From positions 1-61,581 of the forward strand of contig DXFU01000074.1 of NCBI GenBank assembly GCA_019114305.1: a stretch of 61,581 bases of DNA. Reading direction: 5' to 3'. Positions 16,930 to 25,467 of this stretch are shown here, one piece after another; within the stretch, counting starts at the first letter, position 1, and each line of letters starts with the position of its first letter. The stretch is from Candidatus Hungatella pullicola (GTDB taxonomy: Bacteria; Bacillota; Clostridia; Lachnospirales; Lachnospiraceae). The position numbers were made by a program, and so were the translations under genes. A model generated the notes under the pieces. It saw only the letters and a program-made list of their open reading frames with translations, was not told the origin of the DNA and did no database searches.

Positions 16930-18084
16930 TTATTTTATTTCTGTAAAAAGAACAGGAAGAATCCGGTCAAATACGCTGACTGCAGCGCCGATAATTCCTG
17001 TGTCAGAACTAACAGACGGCTCTATGGTGAATTCATTGTCCGTAATATAGGTTCCAATAAGACCAGTAAGCTGATTGATAAGCTCTTCTCCCAACACAGA
17101 AGGGATAATACCTGTGAGAATACAGCGGCGGATATCCAAAAGATTGAACAGATTGATGAACAAATGACTAAGATAAGGACAGAGGTAAGAACAGACCACT
17201 TCCTTCTGTTGAGAATCCAAATTCAAAGTGCCGCTGAAATTCAGATGAAAACGAGACGAAAGAGCTTCTATATTAATCATATTTTCTATGTATGTGGGAG
17301 GGGAAGACAAAAGCTTGTCCGGAGGAGTGAGCAGAAAACGCCCGATTTCTCCGGCCTGGAAGCTGCACCCCTCCCATATGGCTCCGTTTAGAAAAAAACT
17401 GGCTCCCAGTCCAGATCCAAGGGAGACAAAAAGAAAATCCTGATAATCAGGGCTGCATCTGCGCAGGAAGGATTCTCCCCTGCAGGCAAAATTGACGTCG
17501 TTCCCTAAAAAAACAGGCAGGGCGATTTCTCTGGTAAGGCGGGGAAATGCTTCCTCAACAGAAGTAGGAGCGGTGATATGAAACGCTTTTCGCAAAAGAA
17601 TCTTGTTCTCCTTCTGATTGACAACACCGGGAAGGCTAATGCCTATGCCGACTACTTCCCAATGTTTTTGTCGGGCCAGTTTCATCAGGGTTTCTGTTTC
17701 TTTCATAATACAGTTTTCTATTTCATTTATATCCAATGAATCTGGAAGAAAAACAGACTGACGATGGTGGCAGGCTCCGTTTAAATCAACCATTCCCATA
17801 TTAAGCAGCTGTCCTTCGAATTCTATGCCCAGAGCGTACAGGGCACCTGGCTGAAAGCGAAGAAGGTGACCGCGGCGTCCTGCCCCTCTTACAGGTTCCA
17901 TTTCCTCCAGTTCCGCAATAATTTTTAAGTCGAGGAGGCGGTTAACTGTTTTTAAAACCGTAGGAAAACTCATGCCTGTAATGCGAACCAGCTCTCCTCT
18001 GCTGACTGTCTGCTGATCCTGAATTAAGCGAAATACAGTCATAGTATTTTTATATTTTAAATAGTTGGGTACATAAGAATTCAT
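16930..18084 (-). CDS. ROK family transcriptional regulator
   Basis: A 384-residue protein with an N-terminal winged helix (QQTVSRGELVRITGMSFPTVLKTVNRLLD, read as helix-turn-helix around residues 20-50) and a ROK (repressor, ORF, kinase) domain. ROK landmarks are GIEFEGQLLNMGMVDLNG, GIGISLPGVVN, GNDVNFACRGE and SLGSGLGASFFLNG. The zinc-binding CxCGxxGCxE motif is absent and the ExGH motif reads EIGR, so it is a sensor rather than an active kinase. The start at 18084 has GAGGTGG seven bases upstream; a longer reading from 18162 has none. It probably senses a sugar and controls the MFS gene and itself. Confidence 0.88.
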   Translation of the reverse strand: MNSYVPNYLKYKNTMTVFRLIQDQQTVSRGELVRITGMSFPTVLKTVNRLLDLKIIAELEEMEPVRGAGRRGHLLRFQPGALYALGIEFEGQLLNMGMVDLNGACHHRQSVFLPDSLDINEIENCIMKETETLMKLARQKHWEVVGIGISLPGVVNQKENKILLRKAFHITAPTSVEEAFPRLTREIALPVFLGNDVNFACRGESFLRRCSPDYQDFLFVSLGSGLGASFFLNGAIWEGCSFQAGEIGRFLLTPPDKLLSSPPTYIENMINIEALSSRFHLNFSGTLNLDSQQKEVVCSYLCPYLSHLFINLFNLLDIRRCILTGIIPSVLGEELINQLTGLIGTYITDNEFTIEPSVSSDTGIIGAAVSVFDRILPVLFTEIK

Positions 18085-18118
18085 AGAAAACCACCTCTTT
18101 TTCATTTCTTTGATCGAA

Positions 18119-18130
18119 TAAGAATTCTTA
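18119..18130. promoter_or_regulatory. Palindrome in the ROK gene leader
   Basis: TAAGAATTCTTA is a perfect 12-base palindrome just downstream of the ROK promoter; TAAGAATTC recurs 45 bases away at 18074-18082, overlapping the start codon. It may be an autoregulatory site. Confidence 0.35.
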
Positions 18131-18152
18131 AAAGTAAGAAGATTACAAACCA

Positions 18153-18181
18153 AGAATACCATTCCCGCTGAAATACGTCAA
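18153..18181 (-). promoter_or_regulatory. Promoter of the ROK regulator gene
   Basis: On the minus strand TTGACG and TATTCT are 17 bases apart, giving a leader of about 60 bases. Confidence 0.55.
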
Positions 18182-18332
18182 TGATAGTTTAAAAGCCAAT
18201 TAGTCCGGGAGTTTGAATTCCCGTTTATCAGATCGTTCTCCGCAAAAAGTTTTCTGCTTTTTTTCCAAAAAACAGCTATAATAGAAAGAGAAAAATAACA
18301 AATTGGTCATAGATTTTTTGGAAGGTGAATAT

Positions 18333-19007
18333 ATGAGAATCTTAGTAGCAGAAGACGAGCGGGATATGAACCGCCTGATTGTGAGGACTTTGGAAAAGGA
18401 AGGATATGGAGTGGACAGCTGCCTGGATGGGGAGGCAGCCATTGAGTATTTGGAGTCAGCGGAATACGATGCCGTGATTTTAGACATTATGATGCCCAAA
18501 AAGGATGGGTACCAGGTGCTTCAGCATCTTCGGGGAAGGAATGATGCAACACCGGTTTTGTTTCTTACTGCCAGAGACAGCATACCGGACCGGGTAAAGG
18601 GCCTGGATATGGGAGCAGATGACTATCTGATAAAACCGTTTGACTTTGATGAACTGTTGGCCCGAATTCGTACTATGGTCAGAAAATATGGGAATAACAA
18701 AACCAATATTTTTACAATCAGTGATCTTACTGTGGACATAGGAAGCCATCAGGTAACCAGGGGGGGAGAGACTATATCTCTTTCCTCCAAAGAATACGCT
18801 ATTTTAGAGTATATGTGCAGAAATAAAGGGATTGTGCTGTCCAGGGAAAAGATTGAAAATCATATATGGAATTATGACTACAGCGGCGGAACCAACGTGG
18901 TAGATGTATATATCAGCTATCTGAGAAGGAAAATAGACGGAAAATCAGAAAAAAAGCTGATTCACACTGTCTGGGGAACTGGATGGGTTTTAAGGGAGGA
19001 AGAATGA
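18333..19007 (+). CDS. Two-component response regulator, OmpR family
   Basis: A 224-residue regulator. The receiver domain carries the acidic pair in AEDERD, the phosphoacceptor Asp in VILDIMMPKKDG, Thr in LFLTARD and Lys in LIKPFDF. The C-terminal OmpR winged helix shows KEYAILEYMCRNKG, VVDVYISYLRRKID and the wing VWGTGWVL. The start at 18333 has GAAGGTG upstream. It overlaps the histidine kinase by four bases (ATGA), and a PepSY lipoprotein follows; together they probably form an envelope-sensing system. A TATAAT at 18277-18282 may be its -10 box, though the -35 is poor. Confidence 0.95.
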   Translation: MRILVAEDERDMNRLIVRTLEKEGYGVDSCLDGEAAIEYLESAEYDAVILDIMMPKKDGYQVLQHLRGRNDATPVLFLTARDSIPDRVKGLDMGADDYLIKPFDFDELLARIRTMVRKYGNNKTNIFTISDLTVDIGSHQVTRGGETISLSSKEYAILEYMCRNKGIVLSREKIENHIWNYDYSGGTNVVDVYISYLRRKIDGKSEKKLIHTVWGTGWVLREEE

Positions 19008-20371
19008 GAAGAATATCCATGAAAATGAAGGTAACTCTCTGGTTTACCTGCCTGATGATTGTAATGGCAGCGCTGAGCCTGGGGGCTATACTTACGGTCA
19101 GCGGCACTGTGGCTGCCAGAGAGACAATGGAAGAACTGTCAGCAGTGGTAAGAGGGAATCTTTCCCTGGCAGGCCTGAATGGAAGGCAATTGGACCTTTC
19201 CCCTGATTTTAAGTTTTACTCAGAGGGGGTATATACACTGGTATATAATAAGGAAGGGGCGGTTTTGGCAGGCCAGACCCCTCTAAAATTCCCGGCGGGT
19301 GTGCCTTTGGAAAATGGGGTGACCAAGACGGTGGGAGAAAACGAAAATGTCTTCTATGTTTTTGATTTGTGGAGACCTGTAGGCTGGGAAGATGGTATAT
19401 GGCTAAGGGGAGTCATCCCTTCTCCCAGCAGCAATCAGATGGTCAGCAATATTTTAACCATGTTTGCCATAATCTTTCCCCCTTTTATTCTTCTGGCGGC
19501 TATAGGGGGATACTTTCTGTCCAAGAGAGCTTTAAATCCCATTGACCGAATTATTGAAGCGGCAGGGGAGATTACGGAGGGAAAGGATCTGTCCAAGAGA
19601 ATTGGACTGCCAAAGGGATCCGATGAGGCAAGCCGCCTGGGAGCCGCCTTTGACAGTATGTTTGAGAGACTGGAGACTGCTTTCGAAGCGGAAAAGCAGT
19701 TTACATCTGACGCCTCTCACGAACTGCGGACACCCACTGCGGTGATCTTAAGCCAGTGTGGATTTACCAGAAAACATGGGGAAAATCTTGAAGATTATCA
19801 GGAAGCCATAGAAGTGATTGAACGGCAGGCAGAAAAAATGTCTGTGTTAATTAATCGTCTGTTGGATATTACCCGCCTGGATCAAGGAACACAAAAAATA
19901 GTCAGGGAGAATACGGATTTAAGCCAGCTGGTGACTATTCTCTGTGAAGAGCAGCAGGAGGGGAAACGGGGAATTCATCTTTCATGGGAGATTCAACCGG
20001 AGATTATGGCCTGGGTTGATGTCTTTCTTTATTCCAGGGTATTTCAAAATCTTGTGGACAATGGGTATAAATATGGCAGAGAAAATGGAATCATTCTGGT
20101 AAAGCTGAAAAAACAAAACGGTTTTGGAATATTGTCTGTAACAGATGACGGTCCTGGAATCAATCCGGAGGATCAGGAGAAGATCTGGCAGAGATTCTAT
20201 CAGGTGGATGCCTCCAGAGGAGAAGGCACCGGCCTTGGTCTGGGACTTTCCATGGTAAGACAGATTGCCGGGCTTCACGGAGGTAAGGCATGGGTGGAAA
20301 GTGTTCCGGGAAAGGGAAGTACTTTTTTTGTGTCTGTTCTTCTGGAAAACAGAAAGAATGAAAGCTATTAA
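19004..20371 (+). CDS. Sensor histidine kinase
   Basis: A 455-residue membrane kinase: cytoplasmic start, first membrane span (about residues 10-35), extracellular sensor region, second span near residues 150-175, HAMP domain (KRALNPIDRIIEAAGEI), HisKA with the phosphorylated His in SHELRTP, N-box NLVDNGYKYG, and ATP-lid motifs DDGPGI and GTGLGLGLSMV. It pairs with the regulator upstream. The start at 19004 overlaps that gene's stop as ATGA. The periplasm-type sensor domain is unlabelled; the adjacent PepSY lipoprotein may feed signal to it. Confidence 0.94.
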   Translation: MRRISMKMKVTLWFTCLMIVMAALSLGAILTVSGTVAARETMEELSAVVRGNLSLAGLNGRQLDLSPDFKFYSEGVYTLVYNKEGAVLAGQTPLKFPAGVPLENGVTKTVGENENVFYVFDLWRPVGWEDGIWLRGVIPSPSSNQMVSNILTMFAIIFPPFILLAAIGGYFLSKRALNPIDRIIEAAGEITEGKDLSKRIGLPKGSDEASRLGAAFDSMFERLETAFEAEKQFTSDASHELRTPTAVILSQCGFTRKHGENLEDYQEAIEVIERQAEKMSVLINRLLDITRLDQGTQKIVRENTDLSQLVTILCEEQQEGKRGIHLSWEIQPEIMAWVDVFLYSRVFQNLVDNGYKYGRENGIILVKLKKQNGFGILSVTDDGPGINPEDQEKIWQRFYQVDASRGEGTGLGLGLSMVRQIAGLHGGKAWVESVPGKGSTFFVSVLLENRKNESY

Positions 20372-20454
20372 TGATTTTTTAATATTTTGACTTTATAGTT
20401 AGAAATACAAAAACAAAAAATTTAAGGCGGACAGAATGAAGGAGGAGGCAGAAT

Positions 20455-21309
20455 ATGAAATTATATAAGAAAACAGGCGTTTTGGCATTGCTTTTATCTG
20501 CAGTGATTACAGGCTGCGGTGCGGGAAACGGGCAGAGTCAGGCAGAGTATATTGGAATTGATGCGGCCAAGGAGGCAGCTCTTAAGGATGCAGCTGTAAG
20601 CAGTGCGGACGCGTCTTTTGTTACGGCAGGACTGGATAATCGAGACGGCACATTTTACTATGATGTGGAGTTTACTGCAGATGGTATGGAATATGAATAT
20701 AATATTGATGCCATGACAGGAGTGGTTATTGAAAAAAAGAGCGAAAAAGCTGATGGTCTGACTACTTCTCAAACATCTTCCGGCGGGGAAGAATCTTCTG
20801 AAAGTACTCAGACACAATCTTCTTCTCAGGCGGCTACTGCACAGGCTTCGGGGGAAGTGATCGGAGAAGAGGCGGCTGAGGATGCGGCCCTGTCTCATGC
20901 AGAAGTTGCCAGGGAGGAAGCCGCTTTTATCCGAAGCAAGCTGGAAAGAGATGATGGAAGGCAGAGTTATGAAGTGGAATTCTATTCCAGTGACAATACA
21001 GAGTATAATTATGATATAGATGCTGTTACAGGAGAGGTGATCAGCTATGAGCTTGAGGCAAGGGGGAATGGAAAGGAAACCCAGCCAGCCCGGCAGGACA
21101 CCTATATCGGAGAAGAACAGGCAGGCCAGATTGCCCTGGAGCAGGTGCCTGGAAGCACAGAATCCAATATGAGAATTAAGCTGGAGAGGGATGATGGAAA
21201 GATTTTTTATGAGGGAACCATTATCTATAATGAAACAAAATATGAATTTGAAATAGACGCTTACAGCGGAACGATTCTGGAATGGAATTCAGAGTCTGTT
21301 TATGATTAA
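20455..21309 (+). CDS. PepSY domain lipoprotein with three repeats
   Basis: A 284-residue secreted lipoprotein. The signal peptide ends in the lipobox VITGC, giving a lipid-anchored Cys near residue 21. Three PepSY units follow, each of the type IGxxxAxxxAL ... YYDVEF ... YxYxIDAxTGxV, near residues 30-100, 135-205 and 215-284, with a Ser/Gln-rich linker between the first two. PepSY proteins often inhibit or sense at the cell surface and are commonly coded next to two-component systems, as here, 83 bases after the kinase. GGAGGAGG precedes the start. Calcium binding or protease inhibition are possibilities only. Confidence 0.85.
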   Translation: MKLYKKTGVLALLLSAVITGCGAGNGQSQAEYIGIDAAKEAALKDAAVSSADASFVTAGLDNRDGTFYYDVEFTADGMEYEYNIDAMTGVVIEKKSEKADGLTTSQTSSGGEESSESTQTQSSSQAATAQASGEVIGEEAAEDAALSHAEVAREEAAFIRSKLERDDGRQSYEVEFYSSDNTEYNYDIDAVTGEVISYELEARGNGKETQPARQDTYIGEEQAGQIALEQVPGSTESNMRIKLERDDGKIFYEGTIIYNETKYEFEIDAYSGTILEWNSESVYD

Positions 21310-21348
21310 TATGTCTATGATTCTTTGACATTATTTAGAAAACCATAA

Positions 21349-21390
21349 GGCTGCCGTACAAACCAAAATTTGTGCGGCAGTCTTTCTTTT
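21349..21390 (+). terminator. Rho-independent terminator
   Basis: CTGCCGTACAAA pairs with TTTGTGCGGCAG around CCAAAA, followed by TCTTTCTTTT, 40 bases after the PepSY lipoprotein gene. Confidence 0.8.
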
Positions 21391-21443
21391 GTTACGGCTG
21401 CAGCCAGGGATTCTGTAACAAGCAGTTTGGTCTGATTGAGAAA

Positions 21444-21974
21444 TTATCTGCGCTGATAGATTAGTTCTGTTATGCCGTTATAGGTTTGCGTAGACAGAAG
21501 CTTTAAGGGAATCTGCCTGGAAGATTTTCCGAAAAGCTGAATTCCGTTTCCTAAAATAATTGGTATGACAGAGATATAATATTTGTCTATAGCATTTGCG
21601 GCTATTAGCTGCTGTACAATATCCGCTCCCCCGCAGATCCAAATATTTTTTCCCTGTTTCTGCTTCAGCTCTTCAACCAGTTTGCAGGGATTCTTTTCTG
21701 TGAATCGGATCTTATTGGCAGAAGGAAGATCCCTGTGGGTAATGACGTAGGTGGTTAAATCTGAATATATCCATTTTTCCGGAGACAGCTCTGTGACAAT
21801 CTGATGATAGGTGTTCCATCCCATAATCACCGAATCTATATTTTTTATAAAAACAGAATAGGTATCCAAAGTTTCTTCCTTTGCACTATGCCCTTCAAGC
21901 CAATTCACATTTCCCTTTTCATCTGCTATATAGCCGTCAAGGCTTATTGCTATAAATAAAACTGTTTTTCTCAT
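21444..21974 (-). CDS. Dihydrofolate reductase family protein (RibD C-terminal-like)
   Basis: A 176-residue single-domain protein starting MRKTVLFIAISLDGYIAD, the classic N-terminus of the RibD_C / YwjB-type reductases. Other landmarks are VIMGWNTYHQI, TYVITHRDLP, ICGGADIVQQL and ISVIPIILGNGIQLF. These NADPH-binding proteins resemble dihydrofolate reductase but their substrates are often unknown. The start at 21974 is fixed by GGAGGTG eight bases upstream; a longer in-frame extension to 22412 runs antisense across the spoIIIAA start and is rejected. It is divergent from spoIIIAA. Confidence 0.88.
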   Translation of the reverse strand: MRKTVLFIAISLDGYIADEKGNVNWLEGHSAKEETLDTYSVFIKNIDSVIMGWNTYHQIVTELSPEKWIYSDLTTYVITHRDLPSANKIRFTEKNPCKLVEELKQKQGKNIWICGGADIVQQLIAANAIDKYYISVIPIILGNGIQLFGKSSRQIPLKLLSTQTYNGITELIYQRR

Positions 21975-22106
21975 AAAGCTATCACACCTCCTGCTGCGGT
22001 TTACTGGTTTCCCAATTTTATCACATCCCCATAGCTGAAAGCAATCCTGCAAATCCAAGTCATATATTCCAAATCTCCACATATATTGAGGTAAGGAGGG
22101 ATGTTG

Positions 22107-23123
22107 GTGGAAAACAAAGACGAGCTGATTAAAATTTTTTCCAAAAGAATCAGGCAGATTCTGTCCCGGATGACTATTGATTTCCAAGAAGTTCAGGAGA
22201 TAAGGCTTAGGGTAGGGGCGCCTCTTATAATGATTTATAAAAATCAGGAATTCTACATAGACAGCCAGGGACAGCTGACTAAAGATGAGACAAGAGCCTA
22301 TGTGGTTGAACAGGAGGAACTGCGGGAGACTATGGAATACATGAGCAGTTATTCCCTGTATGCTTTTGAAGAGGAAATGAAACAGGGATTTCTTACCATT
22401 CAGGGAGGACATAGAATTGGAATTGCGGGAAAGACCATTTTAGATGAGTCGGGAATCCGCACTATGCGGTATATATCTTTTATGAATGTAAGGCTTTCTC
22501 ATCAGATCAGAGGCTGCTCTCTGCCGGTAATGCCTTATATTTACCAGGGAGATCAGGTGCTCCATACCTTGATTATTTCTCCTCCCAGATGCGGAAAAAC
22601 CACCCTTCTCAGGGATATGATCCGCCAGATTTCCGATGGCTGGGACAACCATCCAGGTCAGACTGTGGGGGTGGTAGATGAGCGGTCGGAAATTGGGGCC
22701 TGTTACCGGGGAATTCCTCAAAATGATCTGGGAATCCGCACAGATGTACTGGACTGCTGTCCTAAGGCAAAAGGAATGATGATGCTGATTCGAACCATGT
22801 CTCCCAGAGTGGTGGCAGTGGATGAAATAGGAACCAGGGAGGATCTGGAAGCAATGGAGTATGTGATGAACTGCGGATGTAAGCTTTTAGCAACTGTCCA
22901 CGGTAATTCCATTGATGATCTGAAACAGAAACCGGTAATTCGAAGACTGGTGGAAGAAAGAATTTTTGAAAGGTATGTGATTTTAAAAGGCGGAGGGCAG
23001 GTAGGAACGATTGATCAGATTTATGATTCAAGGGGAACCCAGCTTTACCGATCCTCTATACAGACTATGGAATCGATACGAAGAGGGACGGGAAGCAGGA
23101 TGTCCGACAGAGCCTATGGATAG
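22107..23123 (+). CDS. spoIIIAA: Stage III sporulation protein AA (ATPase)
   Basis: SpoIIIAA is the cytoplasmic ATPase of the mother-cell-to-forespore feeding-tube channel (A-Q complex), related to type II/IV secretion ATPases. Walker A is in SPPRCGKTTLLRD, Walker B in VVAVDEIGTRED, and EEEMKQGFLTIQGGHRIGI is a family signature. The start is taken as GTG at 22107, seven bases after AAGGAGG; ATG at 22101 lies only one base after that site. It overlaps spoIIIAB by eight bases. A CATATATT at 22061-22068 resembles a sigma-E -10 box, but no good -35 is seen. First gene of a complete eight-gene operon. Confidence 0.95.
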   Translation: MENKDELIKIFSKRIRQILSRMTIDFQEVQEIRLRVGAPLIMIYKNQEFYIDSQGQLTKDETRAYVVEQEELRETMEYMSSYSLYAFEEEMKQGFLTIQGGHRIGIAGKTILDESGIRTMRYISFMNVRLSHQIRGCSLPVMPYIYQGDQVLHTLIISPPRCGKTTLLRDMIRQISDGWDNHPGQTVGVVDERSEIGACYRGIPQNDLGIRTDVLDCCPKAKGMMMLIRTMSPRVVAVDEIGTREDLEAMEYVMNCGCKLLATVHGNSIDDLKQKPVIRRLVEERIFERYVILKGGGQVGTIDQIYDSRGTQLYRSSIQTMESIRRGTGSRMSDRAYG

Positions 23124-23658
23124 AGAGGGACTTCAGACACTCACAAAGATAGCGGGAGCCTGTCTGGTTATTATATCCTGCTCTGGTCTTGGAATATTTG
23201 CGTCAGGACAGTTCAGCCAAAGGCTTAAAAATCTGGAACAGCTGAGACAGATGATTTTTCTTCTGAAAGGAGAGATTGTGTATGGAAGATCTCCTCTTAC
23301 AGACGCTTTTGAGAGGGTAGGAGCCAGAGGAAGGGGAGAAATAGCAGAAGCCTTTAAAAGAACGGGACAGAGGCTGTCAGATCAGCCCGGAGAACCTTTT
23401 TTTATCATATGGCAGGAGGAAATTGACCGGATACCGGAGAAATTTCCTCTGCTGGAGGAAGACAGGCAGAAACTGAAGGATATGGGGGAGCATTTGGGAT
23501 ATTTGGACACGGAACAGCAGGAGAGAACCATACTTCTTTATCTGGAGCAGCTGGATCTGTCTATTGAATATCTCAGAAGCCATCGTCAGGAAAGAGTCAG
23601 ACTTTATACCAGCCTTGGCATTATGAGCGGGCTGTTTCTGACTATTGTGCTGGTGTAA
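23116..23658 (+). CDS. spoIIIAB: Stage III sporulation protein AB
   Basis: A 180-residue membrane protein with an N-terminal span (ACLVIISCSGLGIFAS), a helical domain containing LEQLRQMIFLLKGEIVYGRSPL, and a C-terminal span. It resembles GspF-like membrane platforms and acts with SpoIIIAA in the forespore channel. The start at 23116 lies within the end of spoIIIAA (overlap of eight bases); an upstream in-frame ATG at 23011 would overlap far more. Length is as expected for the family (about 170). Confidence 0.93.
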   Translation: MDREGLQTLTKIAGACLVIISCSGLGIFASGQFSQRLKNLEQLRQMIFLLKGEIVYGRSPLTDAFERVGARGRGEIAEAFKRTGQRLSDQPGEPFFIIWQEEIDRIPEKFPLLEEDRQKLKDMGEHLGYLDTEQQERTILLYLEQLDLSIEYLRSHRQERVRLYTSLGIMSGLFLTIVLV

Positions 23659-23717
23659 AACAGGAGAGACAAAAGACGGAGAAAGACCAAGAAGAAAGGT
23701 TGGAAATGGAGGAAGGC

Positions 23718-23912
23718 ATGGGGGTAAATTTAATCTTCAGAATAGCGGCAGTGGGAATACTGGTTTCTGTCATCTGCCAGGTATTAAAGCACAGCGGCAG
23801 GGAAGAGCAGGCGTTTCTCACTAGCTTGGCGGGACTGTTGCTGGTGCTGTTCTGGCTCGTGCCTTATATCTACCAGCTGTTTGAAACTATGAAAAATCTG
23901 TTTGCGTTGTAG
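23718..23912 (+). CDS. spoIIIAC: Stage III sporulation protein AC
   Basis: A 64-residue protein with two membrane spans and the family core LIFRIAAVGILVSVICQVLKHSGREEQA. SpoIIIAC with SpoIIIAD forms part of the membrane base of the A-Q channel. The start at 23718 is chosen because GGAGG is five bases upstream and the length matches family members (about 65-68 residues). Confidence 0.93.
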   Translation: MGVNLIFRIAAVGILVSVICQVLKHSGREEQAFLTSLAGLLLVLFWLVPYIYQLFETMKNLFAL

Positions 23913-23920
23913 GTGAGGCA

Positions 23921-24307
23921 ATGACAGTAGTAACTGTAGCTGTAACAGGGATTACAGCGGCTCTTTTAGCGGCTGCTCTGAAGGGAATGAAGGGGGAGTA
24001 TGGAGTTTATCTGGCCGCTGCCGCCGGTTTTTTTATTTTCCTGTACGGAACCGGTAAGCTGTCCTCTATTTTGGAGGCTTTAAAAGAAATACAATCCTAC
24101 ATAAAGTTGGACAGCGTATATTTGACCGCTCTCATTAAAATGGTGGGAATTACCTATGTGGCTGAATTCGCAGCGGGAATCTGCAGGGACAGCGGCTTTG
24201 GGGCTGTGGGCACTCAGATACAGGTATTTGGAAAGCTGTCTGTTTTGGCAGTCAGTATGCCTATTTTGCTGGCTCTTTTGGAAACCCTTCAGGTTTTTCT
24301 GTCATGA
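23921..24307 (+). CDS. spoIIIAD: Stage III sporulation protein AD
   Basis: A 128-residue membrane protein with three to four spans, a paralogue-like partner of SpoIIIAC. Family segments include GKLSSILEALKEI, LDSVYLTALIKMVGITYVAEF and CRDSG. It begins eight bases after spoIIIAC and overlaps spoIIIAE by four bases (ATGA), showing tight translational coupling. Confidence 0.93.
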   Translation: MTVVTVAVTGITAALLAAALKGMKGEYGVYLAAAAGFFIFLYGTGKLSSILEALKEIQSYIKLDSVYLTALIKMVGITYVAEFAAGICRDSGFGAVGTQIQVFGKLSVLAVSMPILLALLETLQVFLS

Positions 24308-25461
24308 GGCGGGCAGAATGTTTCCTTCTGGTGATTTTCTCCGTTTTTATTCTGGGACTTTTTTGGCAGAAAGAAGCTTGGGGGGCGGAGAAAGAGGAAG
24401 GAATTCCGGAAATTTCTTCAGAGTATGTGGCCGATATCCAGAAATATTTAGACAGCTGTTTGGAAATGAAAAATTTCTCTTTTCAGGAGCTGGCCCAAAA
24501 TCTTCTTTCGGGCAACTTTAATCAGGCTCTCCGGCAGATAGGAGAGGCAATAGAAGACAGTCTGTTTCAGGAAATACGGGGCAACGGGAAGCTGGCGGGA
24601 CAGATTCTGGCGTTGGGAATCATAGGAGGGGTGTTTACTAATTTTTCTTCCGCCTTTGGGAAAAGCCAGATTTCAGAGGCAGGATTCTTTGTTACCTATC
24701 TGCTGCTTTACACTTGTCTGGCAGCCAGCTTTTTTACAAGTATTACAGTGGCAGCGGAGATTGTTGACAGATCTCTGGGATTTATGAAGGTTTTAATGCC
24801 TGTCTGTTTTTTGGCCGCAGCCTTTGCCGGGGGCAGTCTTTCAGCCATCGCATCCTATGAATTTACTCTGGCGGCTATTGCCGCAGCCCAGTGGATCTGC
24901 GGTTCTTTTTTAATTCCTGTGGTGCGTATGTACGGACTGTTGGTTATGGCAGGCCATATTTCCAGAGAGGATGTTTTGTCAAAGCTTACGGATCTTTTAA
25001 GTCAAGGAGTTTCCTGGATACTGAAGACTTTGGTAGGAGTAGTTCTTGGCGTTCATCTTCTTCAGTCCATGGTTCTTCCTTATGTGGATTCTATGAAAAC
25101 AGGAGCAGTTCAGAAACTGATTGGTGTGATACCGGGAATTGGTCAGGGAGCGGACGCGCTGGCCCAGATGGTTATTGGATCCGGCGTTCTTATTAAAAAT
25201 ACCATTGGAGCGGCAGGCATTGTAGTTTTGGCCATTCTCACTGTGATTCCGGTGCTGAAGCTGGTGATACTAATGGTCCTTTATCAGTGTACTGCAGCCA
25301 TACTTCAGCCGATATGTGATAAGCGGTTGGTTTCCTGTATATCAGACATGGCCAGGGGACATAAGCTGCTTCTGTCGGTTTCTGTGTCTGTTATTTTGCT
25401 GTTTGTCATTACGGTAGGGGTTGTATGCGCGTCGGGCAATGTAGTTTATTATGCTGGGTGA
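24304..25461 (+). CDS. spoIIIAE: Stage III sporulation protein AE
   Basis: A 385-residue polytopic membrane protein: signal-like first segment, an extracytoplasmic region (about residues 35-90), then about seven spans. Family segments are QILALGIIGGVFTNFSSAF, RSLGFMKVLMPVCFLAAAF, LIGVIPGIGQGADAL and GVLIKNTIGAAGIV. It is a core membrane component of the A-Q channel connecting mother cell and forespore. Confidence 0.94.
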   Translation: MRRAECFLLVIFSVFILGLFWQKEAWGAEKEEGIPEISSEYVADIQKYLDSCLEMKNFSFQELAQNLLSGNFNQALRQIGEAIEDSLFQEIRGNGKLAGQILALGIIGGVFTNFSSAFGKSQISEAGFFVTYLLLYTCLAASFFTSITVAAEIVDRSLGFMKVLMPVCFLAAAFAGGSLSAIASYEFTLAAIAAAQWICGSFLIPVVRMYGLLVMAGHISREDVLSKLTDLLSQGVSWILKTLVGVVLGVHLLQSMVLPYVDSMKTGAVQKLIGVIPGIGQGADALAQMVIGSGVLIKNTIGAAGIVVLAILTVIPVLKLVILMVLYQCTAAILQPICDKRLVSCISDMARGHKLLLSVSVSVILLFVITVGVVCASGNVVYYAG

Positions 25462-25467
25462 TATGAT

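Noticed and set aside
22080-22087. CATATATT as a sigma-E -10 for spoIIIAA
   Set aside because: Too close to the ribosome binding site to leave a leader; the copy at 22061 is better but has no clear -35.
21975-22412. N-terminal extension of the RibD-like gene on the minus strand
   Set aside because: The extension runs antisense across the spoIIIAA start and lacks any family match; the ATG at 21974 has a perfect ribosome binding site.
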